64,000 nt of DNA from Bacteroidota bacterium. GTDB taxonomy: Bacteria > Bacteroidota > Bacteroidia > Bacteroidales > FEN-979. The notes below the pieces were generated by a model that saw only the letters and a program-made list of their open reading frames with translations, was not told where the DNA came from and did not search any database. Shown piece after piece: positions 1 through 8,081 of this stretch (positions are counted from its first letter, which is position 1; each line of letters begins with the position of its first letter). The translations under genes and the position numbers were made by a program. The stretch spans positions 1 to 64,000 of the forward strand of contig JAPLDH010000071.1 in the NCBI GenBank assembly GCA_026391355.1. Direction: 5' to 3'.

Positions 1-87
1 GTTCGATCGAACTTCTTTGCCGCAATGCCGGCATATCAGGGTTCGCATAGACGTCCTTTTTTACGTCCGCGAAATTCCCATATTTTG

Positions 88-133
88 GTGGTATCAATTT
101 ATCTCAGGAAGTGGTATCGGTTTGGTTCGGGAC
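88..133. repeat. Tandem GTGGTATC units, possible IS21-type element end
   Basis: The octamer GTGGTATC occurs at 88 and again at 111, 23 bp apart, each followed by an A/T-rich then G-rich stretch. Spaced internal repeats of this kind are typical of the ends of IS21-family elements. They lie just outside the point (about 144) where homology to the IS5-type transposase stops, so a second element may have inserted into that gene. No istA or istB coding sequence is visible in the 87 bases to the left, so the assignment is tentative. Confidence 0.3.
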
Positions 134-773
134 GGAAACTACCATTATCGACTTTGATGTGGTTCTTGTATCCGAAGAAGGTTTTTCCGTTCTTTTTTGT
201 CCAGTCAGCATCAAGGTCCTTTTGCTCAAGCTTATTAGGGTTATTCTTCCAATCTTCCGGGGTATTGCCTTCACGCACCTGTTTGTTTTCTTCTCTGGTA
301 TTGCGCTGTCTGGGAACCTGTACGATTGAAGCATCAACGATAGCGCCATCTTTCAGCATCAGGGCCGCATTCTTCAGTTTCTCATTGAACAAAGAAAAGA
401 TCTCATGGATGATTTCGTGCTTTTTCAATTGCTCCCGATAATGCCAGATGGTCTTGGCATCTGGAACCTGCACATAAGAATCAATGTCCAGAAATTTGCA
501 AAAACTGTGACGATCAAGAATCTGGTACTCGGTATTATCATCTGAAAGATTGTACATCCTTTGTAATATCAATACTTTGAACAACATCACACGGTCAAAG
601 GGTGGCCTGCCACCAAGCGAAGGATCAGTAACCGCAAACGCTTTGTCGATAACAGGACAAAAGTCCTCCCATCTGATAAACTGGTTCAACTGTTCCAAGG
701 GATCTTTCAAGTTGCTGATCTTTTCATCGCGAAATTGGTCTTCAAATAGTCCGCGGGTTTTGTTTTTACGCAT
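99..773 (-). pseudogene. Truncated IS5-family transposase
   Basis: The reading frame opens with an N-terminal domain typical of IS5/IS1182-like transposases (LGGRPPFDRVMLFKVLILQR, then DKAF and YQILDRHSF motifs) and reaches the first catalytic aspartate in DGAIVDASIVQVPRQRN (about residues 145-160). The conserved FFGYKNHIKVD block is present near residues 198-209, but the frame then runs into unrelated sequence and stops at residue 224. The second Asp and the Glu of the DDE triad are therefore missing, leaving roughly half a transposase. The breakpoint lies near position 144, where a different repeat-bearing sequence begins. The upstream terminal repeat at 862-879 appears intact. The element cannot transpose itself. 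Confidence 0.85.
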
Positions 774-861
774 CTTTCATTGTTTTGATCAAAGATACGT
801 ATTATTATTTTATGTATGAATTTGATATACAAATAGTTATGAACTTTTTATTAACAATTTA

Positions 862-879
862 GTTTTTAGAGATGCCCTT
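862..879 (-). repeat. Probable terminal inverted repeat of the IS5-type element
   Basis: Read on the minus strand this is AAGGGCATCTCTAAAAAC, similar to the ends of IS5-group elements that begin GGGCATCTCTAAAA. It lies 89 bp upstream of the transposase start, where the left end of such an element belongs. The partner repeat is absent because the element is truncated, so the target duplication cannot be read. Confidence 0.5.
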
Positions 880-1108
880 AAATAAACAGCCTTTATTTTC
901 AATTAAGCTGATATGTATTAAAATACCAGCTACATATGTTTGTGATATTCGTAATGATATTATCAAGTATGAGCATGAAGATATTAACCAAGATCTTATG
1001 ATTGAAAAGGAAAACTGTATAGATTTTGTATGTAAATCGCTAAACGATAAGCTATTATATTCAGTCAATAATAAAATCGGTGATTACCTTAAAACTGCAA
1101 ACCCCTAA
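872..1108 (+). CDS. Hypothetical 78-aa protein, probably a gene remnant
   Basis: An A/T-rich open frame of 78 codons whose only ATG lies inside the presumed IS terminal repeat, suggesting that the insertion cut off the true 5' end. The product (MPLNKQ to LKTANP) has no recognised motif; its middle is acidic (IKYEHEDINQD). I do not recognise the family. It may be the 3' end of a disrupted gene or not translated at all. Confidence 0.25.
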   Translation: MPLNKQPLFSIKLICIKIPATYVCDIRNDIIKYEHEDINQDLMIEKENCIDFVCKSLNDKLLYSVNNKIGDYLKTANP

Positions 1109-1116
1109 TAAACCAA

Positions 1117-1250
1117 TGTCACCAACCTCTTACCTCCAATCCATCTTAAGCTATTTCACCTCAAAGGACATAGACAAACTTCGGCTTTAGCTGAAAGATG
1201 AATACGCTTATGTAGAACCTACAAAAGAGATATCCCTTAGAAGAAAGAAG
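1117..1250 (+). pseudogene. Decayed short coding remnant
   Basis: One frame reads SYLQSILSYFTSKDIDKLRL, a TAG stop, then LKDEYAYVEPTKEISLRRKK and a stop. The two halves look like one protein split by a nonsense mutation. I cannot name the family. It sits among other broken genes. Confidence 0.25.
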
Positions 1251-1266
1251 TGAAATAAATAAGAAT

Positions 1267-1359
1267 ATGACTCTGGAACAAATCAAAGAACTATTGAAAT
1301 CAAATAGATTCAAATCAGTAAACAGACTTGGACAGACCGTTACTTTTAGATTTACATAA
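1267..1359 (+). CDS. Possible 30-aa peptide or gene fragment
   Basis: A short open frame starting MTLEQIKELL and ending VTFRFT. It has an amphipathic start and a basic centre (NRFKSVNR) but no recognisable domain or clear ribosome binding site. It directly follows the decayed remnant and may be part of the same lost gene. Listed for completeness. Confidence 0.15.
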   Translation: MTLEQIKELLKSNRFKSVNRLGQTVTFRFT

Positions 1360-1404
1360 TCGCATTTATACCATAAATCTTTTAATCATGCATAGAAGTG
1401 TAAC

Positions 1405-2118
1405 ATGAAGCCTGAAATTATTCAACTTCGCGACGAACTTTCCAAAAGCGACAACCATGAAACCAGTTATCTTCGTGGTTGTATTGCTGATTTAGTAAGA
1501 GACAAAGCGGACAGGAACCTACTTAATATTAGTCTTAACGCTGGAGTTATGCAGGATTTCTTTCAGGAGGCTGCACATGATACCTTTTTTATCAGACGTT
1601 GTAAAAACAGGTTAATTGAGGAATTCTTCATTACGGAATCAGCGGCAGCAAAAGCCATTAATTATTGCACGTTCCTTGCATCAAAAGTTGGTGAGACACA
1701 GGTAGATTTTGAGAGCATTACTATGGAAAACTATATACCTACTTCAATTCCCGCATTTGAGGATCTTAGTGATCCTTGGGAATCGGCAGTCAAAAACAAA
1801 GAGGAACTTATTCACAATAAATCGGAATTTGAAGACCATAAATCAGGTAAAATATTAAATGACGGTTCTGAAACAGGGGATAAGGATGATTTGAAAAACA
1901 CAGATGAACTTTTCAACGAGGTTGCCCGTAATGTGGTCACAAGTCAAGTGTGTTTAACCTCTGCAATTCAGCGCAAATACCGCATCGGTTACTTCCGTGC
2001 AGGACGTATTGTTGACCAATTAGAAGCTGCCGGAATTGTGGGCGAAAACAATGGCAACAAATCAAGACAAGTTTTAATTCAGGATGATTATAGTTTGGAA
2101 GTAAGCCTCCGGCCATGA
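1405..2118 (+). CDS. FtsK gamma-domain protein without motor domain
   Basis: A 237-residue protein. Residues about 165-225 form a winged-helix FtsK gamma domain: LFNEVARNVVTSQ, then IQRKYRIGYFRAGRIVDQLE and AAGIVGENNGNKSRQVLI, which is the DNA-recognition module that reads orientation sequences in FtsK/SpoIIIE translocases. The N-terminal 110 residues are helical and unrecognised, and residues 110-160 are an acidic, low-complexity linker. There is no P-loop ATPase, so this is not a translocase; it could bind DNA as a regulator or be a fragment associated with mobile DNA. The 3' end runs straight into repeats resembling IS ends at 2176-2223, so the C-terminus may have been altered by insertion. 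Confidence 0.7.
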   Translation: MKPEIIQLRDELSKSDNHETSYLRGCIADLVRDKADRNLLNISLNAGVMQDFFQEAAHDTFFIRRCKNRLIEEFFITESAAAKAINYCTFLASKVGETQVDFESITMENYIPTSIPAFEDLSDPWESAVKNKEELIHNKSEFEDHKSGKILNDGSETGDKDDLKNTDELFNEVARNVVTSQVCLTSAIQRKYRIGYFRAGRIVDQLEAAGIVGENNGNKSRQVLIQDDYSLEVSLRP

Positions 2119-2175
2119 GCATCTTGCCGGCCTGATTTAAGTGATGGAACTTGTGGCCAAAATTTACCAAATTTA

Positions 2176-2223
2176 CTGACCGAGGTTGGTCCGGAATCCC
2201 TGGCCGGGTTTAGTCCGGAATAG
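2176..2223. repeat. Two 24-bp tandem repeats, IS-end-like
   Basis: Two adjacent 24-bp units (2176-2199 and 2200-2223) share the pattern CTGRCCGRGTT followed by AGTCCGGAAT or GGTCCGGAAT. Repeats with this CCGGAAT tail recur at the termini of IS21-type elements in Bacteroidota. They separate the FtsK-gamma gene from a broken ATPase gene and probably mark an element that has otherwise been lost. Confidence 0.35.
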
Positions 2224-2283
2224 TCACTTTACATATTTTCGTGCAATAAAATGTAATGAGACGCAGCATTACGTGCGATATTT

Positions 2284-2658
2284 TGTACTTTCTATGAGCA
2301 TGATTTTTCAAAACATGCACCCGAGGAGATTGTTCCCCGGATAAAAATGTTGTGGCAATCAATTCCTTCCCAGTTATCAAAAGAGAATAAGAAGTTCATT
2401 TACGGTGTCGTGAAACAGGGAGGTCGAGCAAAGGAGTTCGAGCTTGCACTGGCCTGGCTGACAGATTGCGGACTGGTGCACAAAATTCAGCGCATTTCCA
2501 AAGCTGCCGTTCCTTTGGTTGCATACCAGGATACTTCGGCTTTTAAACTGTTTATCCTCGATGTCGGATTATCGCAAAGAAAGCTGGCTGGTAAATGTGC
2601 CATTATATGCGATCGATTCTTTTCCTTTCTGAATGAGGAATTGAAGATGTGTTTCTAA
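2284..2658 (+). pseudogene. Remnant of DUF4143-type AAA ATPase
   Basis: In one frame the sequence reads YEHDFSKHAPEEIVPRIK, then LWQSIPSQLSKENKKF, CGLVHKIQRISKAAVPLVAY and FKLFILDVGL. These are the characteristic C-terminal blocks of the large DUF4143 ATPase family common in Bacteroidota. The N-terminal AAA ATPase (about 200 residues with Walker motifs) is absent, and after FILDVGL the sequence departs from the family and stops. It is a 3' fragment, degraded at both ends. The first in-frame ATG is at 2347, but homology clearly extends upstream. Confidence 0.75.
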
Positions 2659-2680
2659 TAATCAAACCAAAAGGTATTGT

Positions 2681-3247
2681 CTATTGACTTTCCTTAGCAG
2701 CCATCAGGCACTTTTCAAAACCTGTAAGATCCGTATAGATTTCGTCAACAGGTATATTAACTGCATGGATCGTTCCGCCACTGGTTTGAATGCCGGCATC
2801 GATCATCAGGTTATCCGCCATATCGTAATTTTCAATTTGCATATCCATCCGGTTACCGAAGTAACCTGAACCGGAATTCGGAAGGTGATCCAGGTACTTC
2901 AGGGTCCGGTGCCGGAATAGTTCCGTTGTATTGGTATATCCGTAAACCGGTTTACCAAGGCCTTTAGCAAATCCGACCTCATAAACAGTTCCCGGATCCG
3001 CACTGGGTCCACGGAAAGGGGTGATATTCGCAATGACCAGGTCACAACCCCTGATCAGGTCCTCGTTGATCTGGCTTATTTTAAATCCTCTTTCGGTCAG
3101 CCCCAGGTTCAGAATATCTATTTTCACATCGATAGGGAATACCCCGGAAAATCCATACTTCCTGCACAGCTTTTTCTTTCTTGCCCCGATTTCAACGGCA
3201 TTTGGAAGGAACACCTCAGGGCCGGCCAAGTAAACTTTCTTCGTCAT
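2681..3247 (-). CDS. Nucleoside 2-deoxyribosyltransferase
   Basis: A 188-aa protein of the nucleoside 2-deoxyribosyltransferase family, which moves deoxyribose between bases in nucleotide salvage, or hydrolyses deoxynucleotides in some subfamilies. Visible marks are the N-terminal KVYLAGPEVFLP strand-loop, the substrate block LIRGCDLVIANITPFRGPSADPGTVYEVGFA containing the conserved Asp and the catalytic Glu in GTVYEVGFA, and GKPVYGYTN. Length fits a complete enzyme. It lies alone, oriented away from the broken ATPase; it is the first intact metabolic gene to the right of the insertion-sequence debris. The exact donor and acceptor cannot be deduced. Confidence 0.88.
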   Translation of the reverse strand: MTKKVYLAGPEVFLPNAVEIGARKKKLCRKYGFSGVFPIDVKIDILNLGLTERGFKISQINEDLIRGCDLVIANITPFRGPSADPGTVYEVGFAKGLGKPVYGYTNTTELFRHRTLKYLDHLPNSGSGYFGNRMDMQIENYDMADNLMIDAGIQTSGGTIHAVNIPVDEIYTDLTGFEKCLMAAKESQ

Positions 3248-3333
3248 GAACGATGCGCTTGAAAAGCAAACATAAAACTATACATAAAAATAGTTCAGGG
3301 GATGGAAATTTTAAGTACCAGGAACGATCTTCA

Positions 3334-4176
3334 TTAAAATTTTATCCCTGATCTCTTGAACAGATCTGCTTTTTCAACGATCAGATCATTTGTTATCCAC
3401 CCTTCAATGGCTTCATCCTTATTGCCGGTCCTGGTGATGAATACATCCTGGCAGATCGAATTATCAAGCATTATCTTTCTTGCTGCATCAACGGTGGCAT
3501 TGAGTGGCAGGAAGGTGTATTTTTTCACCAGGTCATCGATTACCTTGAAAAAATCCCATCCCGAATCGTAGATGTCCGATATGGTCAGATCCGGATTTTT
3601 CTTAGGGGTTTTCAGTGTTATTGTTTTACGGTCCATGTCTGAGAGGAATCGTTCAAGGGTAGAGCGATAGATCAGAAAAACAAACTTGTTGGATTTATCC
3701 TCCAGGATTGGTAATCGCTCGATTTTTTTGTCTTCCATAAACTTAATAAGTTCATGGACTGTTTTTTTTCTGAAAGCTGCCTCATTTTCAACTGTTTCAT
3801 AAGGGAAGTCCGATCTTGATTTCATAATCACGGATACGACCATTGACTGGAGTTTTTCATCGACTGAAGTGACTTTCCCGACAAGATCACTCATGCTCTT
3901 ACTGGCGGCTTCAAAATTCTGTTTTGAGAAGTAGAACGCGAGCACCGTACCCACCCAGGTGCCGATTACCGGCAGGAGGATGCCAAAGAGGTCTTTTATA
4001 CTGGAAAATCCATTGTTATTCCTGAAAAACAGTATCAGCCAGGCCAGCACGACCAGAGTGAGAATGATCACTCCGGAGATGATGAGTGTCCACATTGCGA
4101 TACGGTCGCGGAATTTGCCTTCATTACCTTTCGGGTTGTCGCCTACGTACCCGGTATTGCCATTATTTTTAGCCAT
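3334..4176 (-). CDS. Membrane protein with CBS-like domain pair
   Basis: A 280-aa protein with a short hydrophilic N-terminus, two transmembrane helices (about residues 27-51 and 61-84), a helical connector (ASKSMSDLVGKVTSVDEKLQ), and a cytosolic C-terminal half resembling a pair of CBS domains: VHELIKFMEDKKIERLPILE then LPLNATVDAARKIMLDNSIC and VFITRTGNKDEAIEGWITND. CBS pairs usually bind adenine nucleotides and gate a partner. No enzymatic or channel domain is present, so it may be a sensor. Its neighbours give no pathway clue. Confidence 0.65.
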   Translation of the reverse strand: MAKNNGNTGYVGDNPKGNEGKFRDRIAMWTLIISGVIILTLVVLAWLILFFRNNNGFSSIKDLFGILLPVIGTWVGTVLAFYFSKQNFEAASKSMSDLVGKVTSVDEKLQSMVVSVIMKSRSDFPYETVENEAAFRKKTVHELIKFMEDKKIERLPILEDKSNKFVFLIYRSTLERFLSDMDRKTITLKTPKKNPDLTISDIYDSGWDFFKVIDDLVKKYTFLPLNATVDAARKIMLDNSICQDVFITRTGNKDEAIEGWITNDLIVEKADLFKRSGIKF

Positions 4177-4470
4177 AGGAATTCGCGTTTAAGTATAAAA
4201 ACAAATGTTTATCTAAGGATTGTGCTGTTAGCCGTCTTTACCCTTAGCACAATCGGCCAGGGTTTAGTTTGATATAAAATTTAAATAACACGTAAAGTTA
4301 TAACAATAAAATCAATTATATTTCATAGGATATCTGACATTAGAAAAAAAGTTTAACAGGGTCAGACTTATTCACTGTAAAAATAGGAAATCAAAACCCG
4401 GGAGGCCTGAAACGCAAAATGCGAACTGTAAAATGCGAAGTATATCGCACTTCACATTTCGCATTTGAAT

Positions 4471-4546
4471 TGGTCTCCCCGGCAGGGCTCGAACCTGCGA
4501 CCCATTGATTAAGAGTCAATTGCTCTACCAACTGAGCTACGGAGAG
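4471..4546 (-). tRNA. tRNA-Lys (anticodon CTT)
   Basis: A 76-nt cloverleaf on the minus strand. Acceptor CTCTCCG pairs with CGGGGAG, followed by discriminator A and an encoded CCA. The D arm is GCTC-AGTTGGTA-GAGC, the anticodon arm ATTGA-CTCTTAA-TCAAT with CTT at 34-36, and the T arm GCAGG-TTCGAGC-CCTGC. The anticodon complement AAG lies at 4511-4513. All stems are complete, with one T-G pair in the acceptor. Confidence 0.95.
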
Positions 4547-4621
4547 GAATCGGGCGGCAAAGATAGGAATTCTTTGCAGAATTTCCAGAGAGGTGCTGAT
4601 ATTTTTATCTTTCTACTTGGA

Positions 4622-4698
4622 AGGCAATAGGCAATAGGCAATAGAAAAAATTCAGGAGGCAGGAGACAGGTGAAAATAGACAATAGGCAGCAGGCAAT
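4622..4698. repeat. Heptamer array, AGGCAAT words
   Basis: Three perfect AGGCAAT units occupy 4622-4642, followed by looser AGGAGGC/AGGAGAC words and another AGGCAGC-AGGCAAT pair at 4685-4698. The same word recurs at 27854-27874. It fills part of the 347-bp spacer between tRNA-Lys and the secreted protein gene; no gene is visible in the spacer. Confidence 0.75.
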
Positions 4699-4780
4699 GA
4701 GGAATCAAACTGGGGGAGACTAAAAAGTCAAGATTTTCTTTAACCCGCAGAGAAGGACATTATTTGAATACTCGAATAAT

Positions 4781-4828
4781 CGATCAACGAGTTCAGAATT
4801 CCGATCTGACTTCAAAAATCGTTGATCG
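4781..4828. repeat. Inverted repeat downstream of secreted BNR protein
   Basis: CGATCAACGA at 4781-4790 is matched by its exact complement TCGTTGATCG at 4819-4828, with looser pairing extending on both sides through CGAAT/ATTCG-type words. It lies about 65 bp beyond the stop codon of the minus-strand gene at 4894, so it could act as a terminator or processing hairpin in the 3' untranslated region, although no U-tract is evident. Confidence 0.45.
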
Positions 4829-4893
4829 AGTGTTCAATTATTCAAGAAACCAGGTTAGGGAACTGTCTAAAAAATTCTTTACGTATCTGCGTC

Positions 4894-6159
4894 TCAGCGG
4901 TTTTGAATAACAACCTTCCCCACTGCATGAAGATCCCCGGCATCGAGTGTCAGGAGGTAACATCCCGGCAAAAGCCCGGTTGTCCATGGAATAGAGTGGG
5001 ATCCGGGTGTGCATGGAGCATGGAACAGGGTTTCCAACTTTCTCCCTAATATATCGCTTGCGGTGATTGTCACCTTGCGTTGGCAGGGAAGGGTGAAGAA
5101 AACCGTCGTCCGGCCGATGGCAGGGTTGGGGGAGTTCCAGAGCCGGCAATTGTCATTCTCACCGGGGATGATGGGAACGGGTGTGCCGAGATTGCCCTGG
5201 TACAAGCCCTGGCTCTGGCAGCCGACGATGATCTTCCCCTGCGGGGTGATCGTCCGGGTCGTTACATGCGGGGAAGGTGGCAATCCCGGGCCGAGTTCTG
5301 ACATCGACTGATCTGGATCCTGGTCGATCTGACCTTTGTAAACGCTATGACCGTAAGCAGCCACAAGCAGCGCCCACCCGAACATGTCAACAAAGCTCAT
5401 TGAGGCCATCCCGGGTGCAAGAAATGATCTCTTGGGCGGGAGGCCGTTGTTCAAGGCACTCCAGGTATTGCCGTTATCCATGGAACGGTAAAGGCCATCA
5501 GGGGATAAGGCGGTGAAGACGATACTGTCCATATTGCTTGCAGCCATCGACAAGAGGAAATTCCCTGCCGGGAGGTTCGGGCAGAGTGTCCAGGTGTTTC
5601 CTGAATCGGTCGAGCGAAAGACTCCGAGCGTGTCGGTTGCGGCAAAAAGGGTCCCGCCAAAGCCTGTTGAGAGGAACTTAATCGATGTGGAGGGATATCC
5701 GGTGCCGAAATGAGTCCAGTTATCGCCGTTGTCCGTCGAACGGAAGATCCCGTCATCCGTGCCGGCAAGAATGACATCCCCTGTCAACAGGTCAAAACAC
5801 CAAACACTCTGTGTGGTCAGGCCATTGCTGATCCCGGTAAAGGTGGCGCCGTTGTCGGTTGAACGGAAGATCCCGTTGAACGCCGTCCCGATAAAAATAT
5901 GGTGCTGCGAATTGAAACCGATACAGCGCGACGAGTATCCTCCCCAGTTGGTCGCCTCCGCCCAGGTAACCCCGAGGTCCTGGGTGCAGAAGACGTCGCT
6001 GCTCCTGCAAAGGACGAGGAGCCCGTTGTTGTCGACCCTGATGGCATAAATCCCCTCACCTGTGGCGGGCATCGGAACGGCCTGCCAGAAATTCTGGCCG
6101 GCTGCAAGCACAGCAAAGAGGCAAAGACCTGCAAGTAAAATAAACTTCTTCTTTTTCAT
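4894..6159 (-). CDS. Secreted BNR/Asp-box repeat protein with T9SS sorting tail
   Basis: A 421-aa exported protein. It opens with a Sec signal peptide (MKKKKFILLAGLCLFAVLAAGQ) and then has successive beta-propeller-type repeats marked by Asp-box motifs: GIFRSTDNGATF, GIFRSTDNGDNW, GVFRSTDSGNTW and GLYRSMDNGNTW, spaced by about 40-45 residues. The last 85 residues (NSPNPAIGRTTVFFTLP, ITASDILGRKLETLF, LLPGCYLLTLDAGDLHAVGK) form a type A T9SS C-terminal sorting domain, which directs secretion across the outer membrane and cleavage of the tail. The ligand is unknown. It sits next to another T9SS cargo gene in the same direction. Confidence 0.85.
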   Translation of the reverse strand: MKKKKFILLAGLCLFAVLAAGQNFWQAVPMPATGEGIYAIRVDNNGLLVLCRSSDVFCTQDLGVTWAEATNWGGYSSRCIGFNSQHHIFIGTAFNGIFRSTDNGATFTGISNGLTTQSVWCFDLLTGDVILAGTDDGIFRSTDNGDNWTHFGTGYPSTSIKFLSTGFGGTLFAATDTLGVFRSTDSGNTWTLCPNLPAGNFLLSMAASNMDSIVFTALSPDGLYRSMDNGNTWSALNNGLPPKRSFLAPGMASMSFVDMFGWALLVAAYGHSVYKGQIDQDPDQSMSELGPGLPPSPHVTTRTITPQGKIIVGCQSQGLYQGNLGTPVPIIPGENDNCRLWNSPNPAIGRTTVFFTLPCQRKVTITASDILGRKLETLFHAPCTPGSHSIPWTTGLLPGCYLLTLDAGDLHAVGKVVIQNR

Positions 6160-6285
6160 GGCTTCAGTGTGTTTAATGATCCATACTATCAGAACCCTTC
6201 ATATATAGGGAGAAAAAAAGCTAAAAGCAAGCAAATCAGACATTCACTGGCAAATTACCAGGGTGCATGAAAGACAGACAAACAC

Positions 6286-7767
6286 CTACTTCTTCACAAA
6301 CCGTGTTATCACGGCACCGAATCCACCATTCACTTTCAGGAGGTAAATTCCGGATGAAAGCATGGTGATATCAACCTCCTGCCTGTTCCCGGACATTGCT
6401 ATCCGGCAGACCAGCTTTCCATCGATGGAGAAAATCCTGATCTCTTTTTTGTCGCTCCCGATAAGTCGGGAATCTTGTAAAGAAACTGTGATGCGGTTTC
6501 CGGCCGGATCAGGATAGGCCGCGCAGGAGCTGCTGCCGGGCTCATTATCGTCAATGCCGGTAAAAAACGACCGGAAGGAGGCTTCGTACCGGTAAAGATA
6601 GTTGATCCCGTATACCACATTTCCCTGGGCATAGATAAAGAGGTGCCCGAGATCCGGAACCCAGTTCCCGTTACGCCACCTTTCGTATTTACCGGTGAGG
6701 GAATTCCTGTTTCCATCATATGTATAGGTGTTCTTAAGGGTATAAACCCAGTTGCCGGTCAGGTACATTTCAGAGACCGCGGTGAGCAAATCCCCGGCAG
6801 CATCGTAGGTGTATGTGTATCGGTAAGCATTTATCCAATTGCCTGCCTGGTACATCTCGACCAGCTCTGACAACTGGTTACCGTTTGCATCGTAGGTCAT
6901 CTGGCTCCTTTGAAAATTTCCCCAGGAGCTGCCCTGCCAGTCCTGGATCAGCATCATAAGGCAATCGCCCGACGAATTATACGTATAAGTGTACAGGTAA
7001 TAATTTACCCAGGCATTGGACTGCCAGTTCTGCTGGGTATCCGTTAACACATTCCCACTTGAATCATAAGTGTAGGTGTCGAATGAAACATTAAGCCAGG
7101 CATTGGCCGACCATATCTGGTAAAGCATGGTTTGTCTGTTCCCGACGGCATCATAAGTGTATGTATTCTTATTGGTGTTGACCCAGCCGGCTCCCTGCCA
7201 TTGTTCCTCTGCCCCGGTCAGAAGATTGCCGCTACCGTCGTATGTATTGGTGTAACGGTAATAATTCATCCATACACCCGATTGCCATTGCTCGTCGAGT
7301 TCCATAAGCATCTCCCCAAATGAATTATATGTGTAGGTATATCTGAATGCATTCGCCCATGCGCCCGTCTGCCAGAGCTCAACCAGGTCGGAAAGTTCAT
7401 TGCCGGATGCATCATAGGTATAGGTGTCACGCCAGTTGTTTTCCCAGTAGGTGCTTTTCCAGTCAAGACAGAGCTGGGTCATCATATTGCCTGAAACATC
7501 GAAAGCGGCGATGTATTTTTCCATAAGGCCAGTGGTATCGTATGTAACGATCGTATCCCAGCGCCAGATCTCCCATCCCGGGCCGGAAAACATGGTTCTT
7601 TGCACCGGGAGGTTCCCTTTCACCTCCGGCATGTGACCGGACAGGAAGGTTTCGGTATGCGGGTGCCGGGAACGATCAGATCCTTTATCACTCAAAGGCC
7701 TGGCAGATGCCAGTGACAGGCAGAAGAGGAATGCCAGGAAAAACGGAAGGCAGGATTTTGTTTTCAT
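6286..7767 (-). CDS. Secreted protein of nine 29-residue YTYD repeats with T9SS tail
   Basis: Start chosen at MKTKSCLPFFLAFLFCLSLA, a typical signal peptide; longer in-frame starts exist at 7788 and 7851 but would bury it. After a short variable region come nine tandem 29-residue repeats with consensus xTYTYDxSGNxLxxxxExWQ then xGxWxNxxR. They resemble YD/RHS-style beta-strand repeats but are longer and more regular. The C-terminal 85 residues (YPDPAGNRITVSLQ, IRIFSIDGKLVCRIAM, LSSGIYLLKVNGG) form a T9SS sorting domain. The protein is probably a surface adhesin or structural protein; no enzymatic motif is visible. The repeats are divergent in DNA and so are not a recent expansion. Confidence 0.8.
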   Translation of the reverse strand: MKTKSCLPFFLAFLFCLSLASARPLSDKGSDRSRHPHTETFLSGHMPEVKGNLPVQRTMFSGPGWEIWRWDTIVTYDTTGLMEKYIAAFDVSGNMMTQLCLDWKSTYWENNWRDTYTYDASGNELSDLVELWQTGAWANAFRYTYTYNSFGEMLMELDEQWQSGVWMNYYRYTNTYDGSGNLLTGAEEQWQGAGWVNTNKNTYTYDAVGNRQTMLYQIWSANAWLNVSFDTYTYDSSGNVLTDTQQNWQSNAWVNYYLYTYTYNSSGDCLMMLIQDWQGSSWGNFQRSQMTYDANGNQLSELVEMYQAGNWINAYRYTYTYDAAGDLLTAVSEMYLTGNWVYTLKNTYTYDGNRNSLTGKYERWRNGNWVPDLGHLFIYAQGNVVYGINYLYRYEASFRSFFTGIDDNEPGSSSCAAYPDPAGNRITVSLQDSRLIGSDKKEIRIFSIDGKLVCRIAMSGNRQEVDITMLSSGIYLLKVNGGFGAVITRFVKK

Positions 7768-8054
7768 AACGCTGATTTTTTTGTTAGACATGAGAATTTT
7801 TGGTTCCAGGATTTTTTTAACAATAATATGCAATTTTTCCTGAAATAACAATGATATAAATTAGTCATCAGTTACTTTCCGTATTTTGTTGAAAATTTTC
7901 ATTCCGTGATTAGTCCGGCATGAAGGGTAACTCTGGGTGGTCTCTTCGTTCACCCTGGCATTCTTGGCAGCGAAGTTTTTTTACCTCAATGGACGCAACG
8001 GCCTTACCTTTTCATCGCCGGATGAAATTGAATCCCGCAAAGCTACTTTATTAG

Positions 8055-8062
8055 TACATTTG
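8055..8062 (+). promoter_or_regulatory. Promoter -7 box TACATTTG
   Basis: TACATTTG fits the Bacteroidota TAnnTTTG -7 element and lies 20 bp before the ATG at 8082. A TTG at 8028-8030 is a possible -33 partner with slightly long spacing. Confidence 0.5.
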
Positions 8063-8081
8063 AACCCAAATCACTGCTATT

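Noticed and set aside
25-441. Plus-strand open frame of 138 codons at the left edge
   Set aside because: It overlaps the recognisable IS5-type transposase on the other strand and has no family features.
4177-4470. Hidden gene in the spacer before tRNA-Lys
   Set aside because: The stretch is A/T-rich and broken by stops in all frames; only a TGCGAA/TTCGCA inverted word near 4420-4465 is visible.
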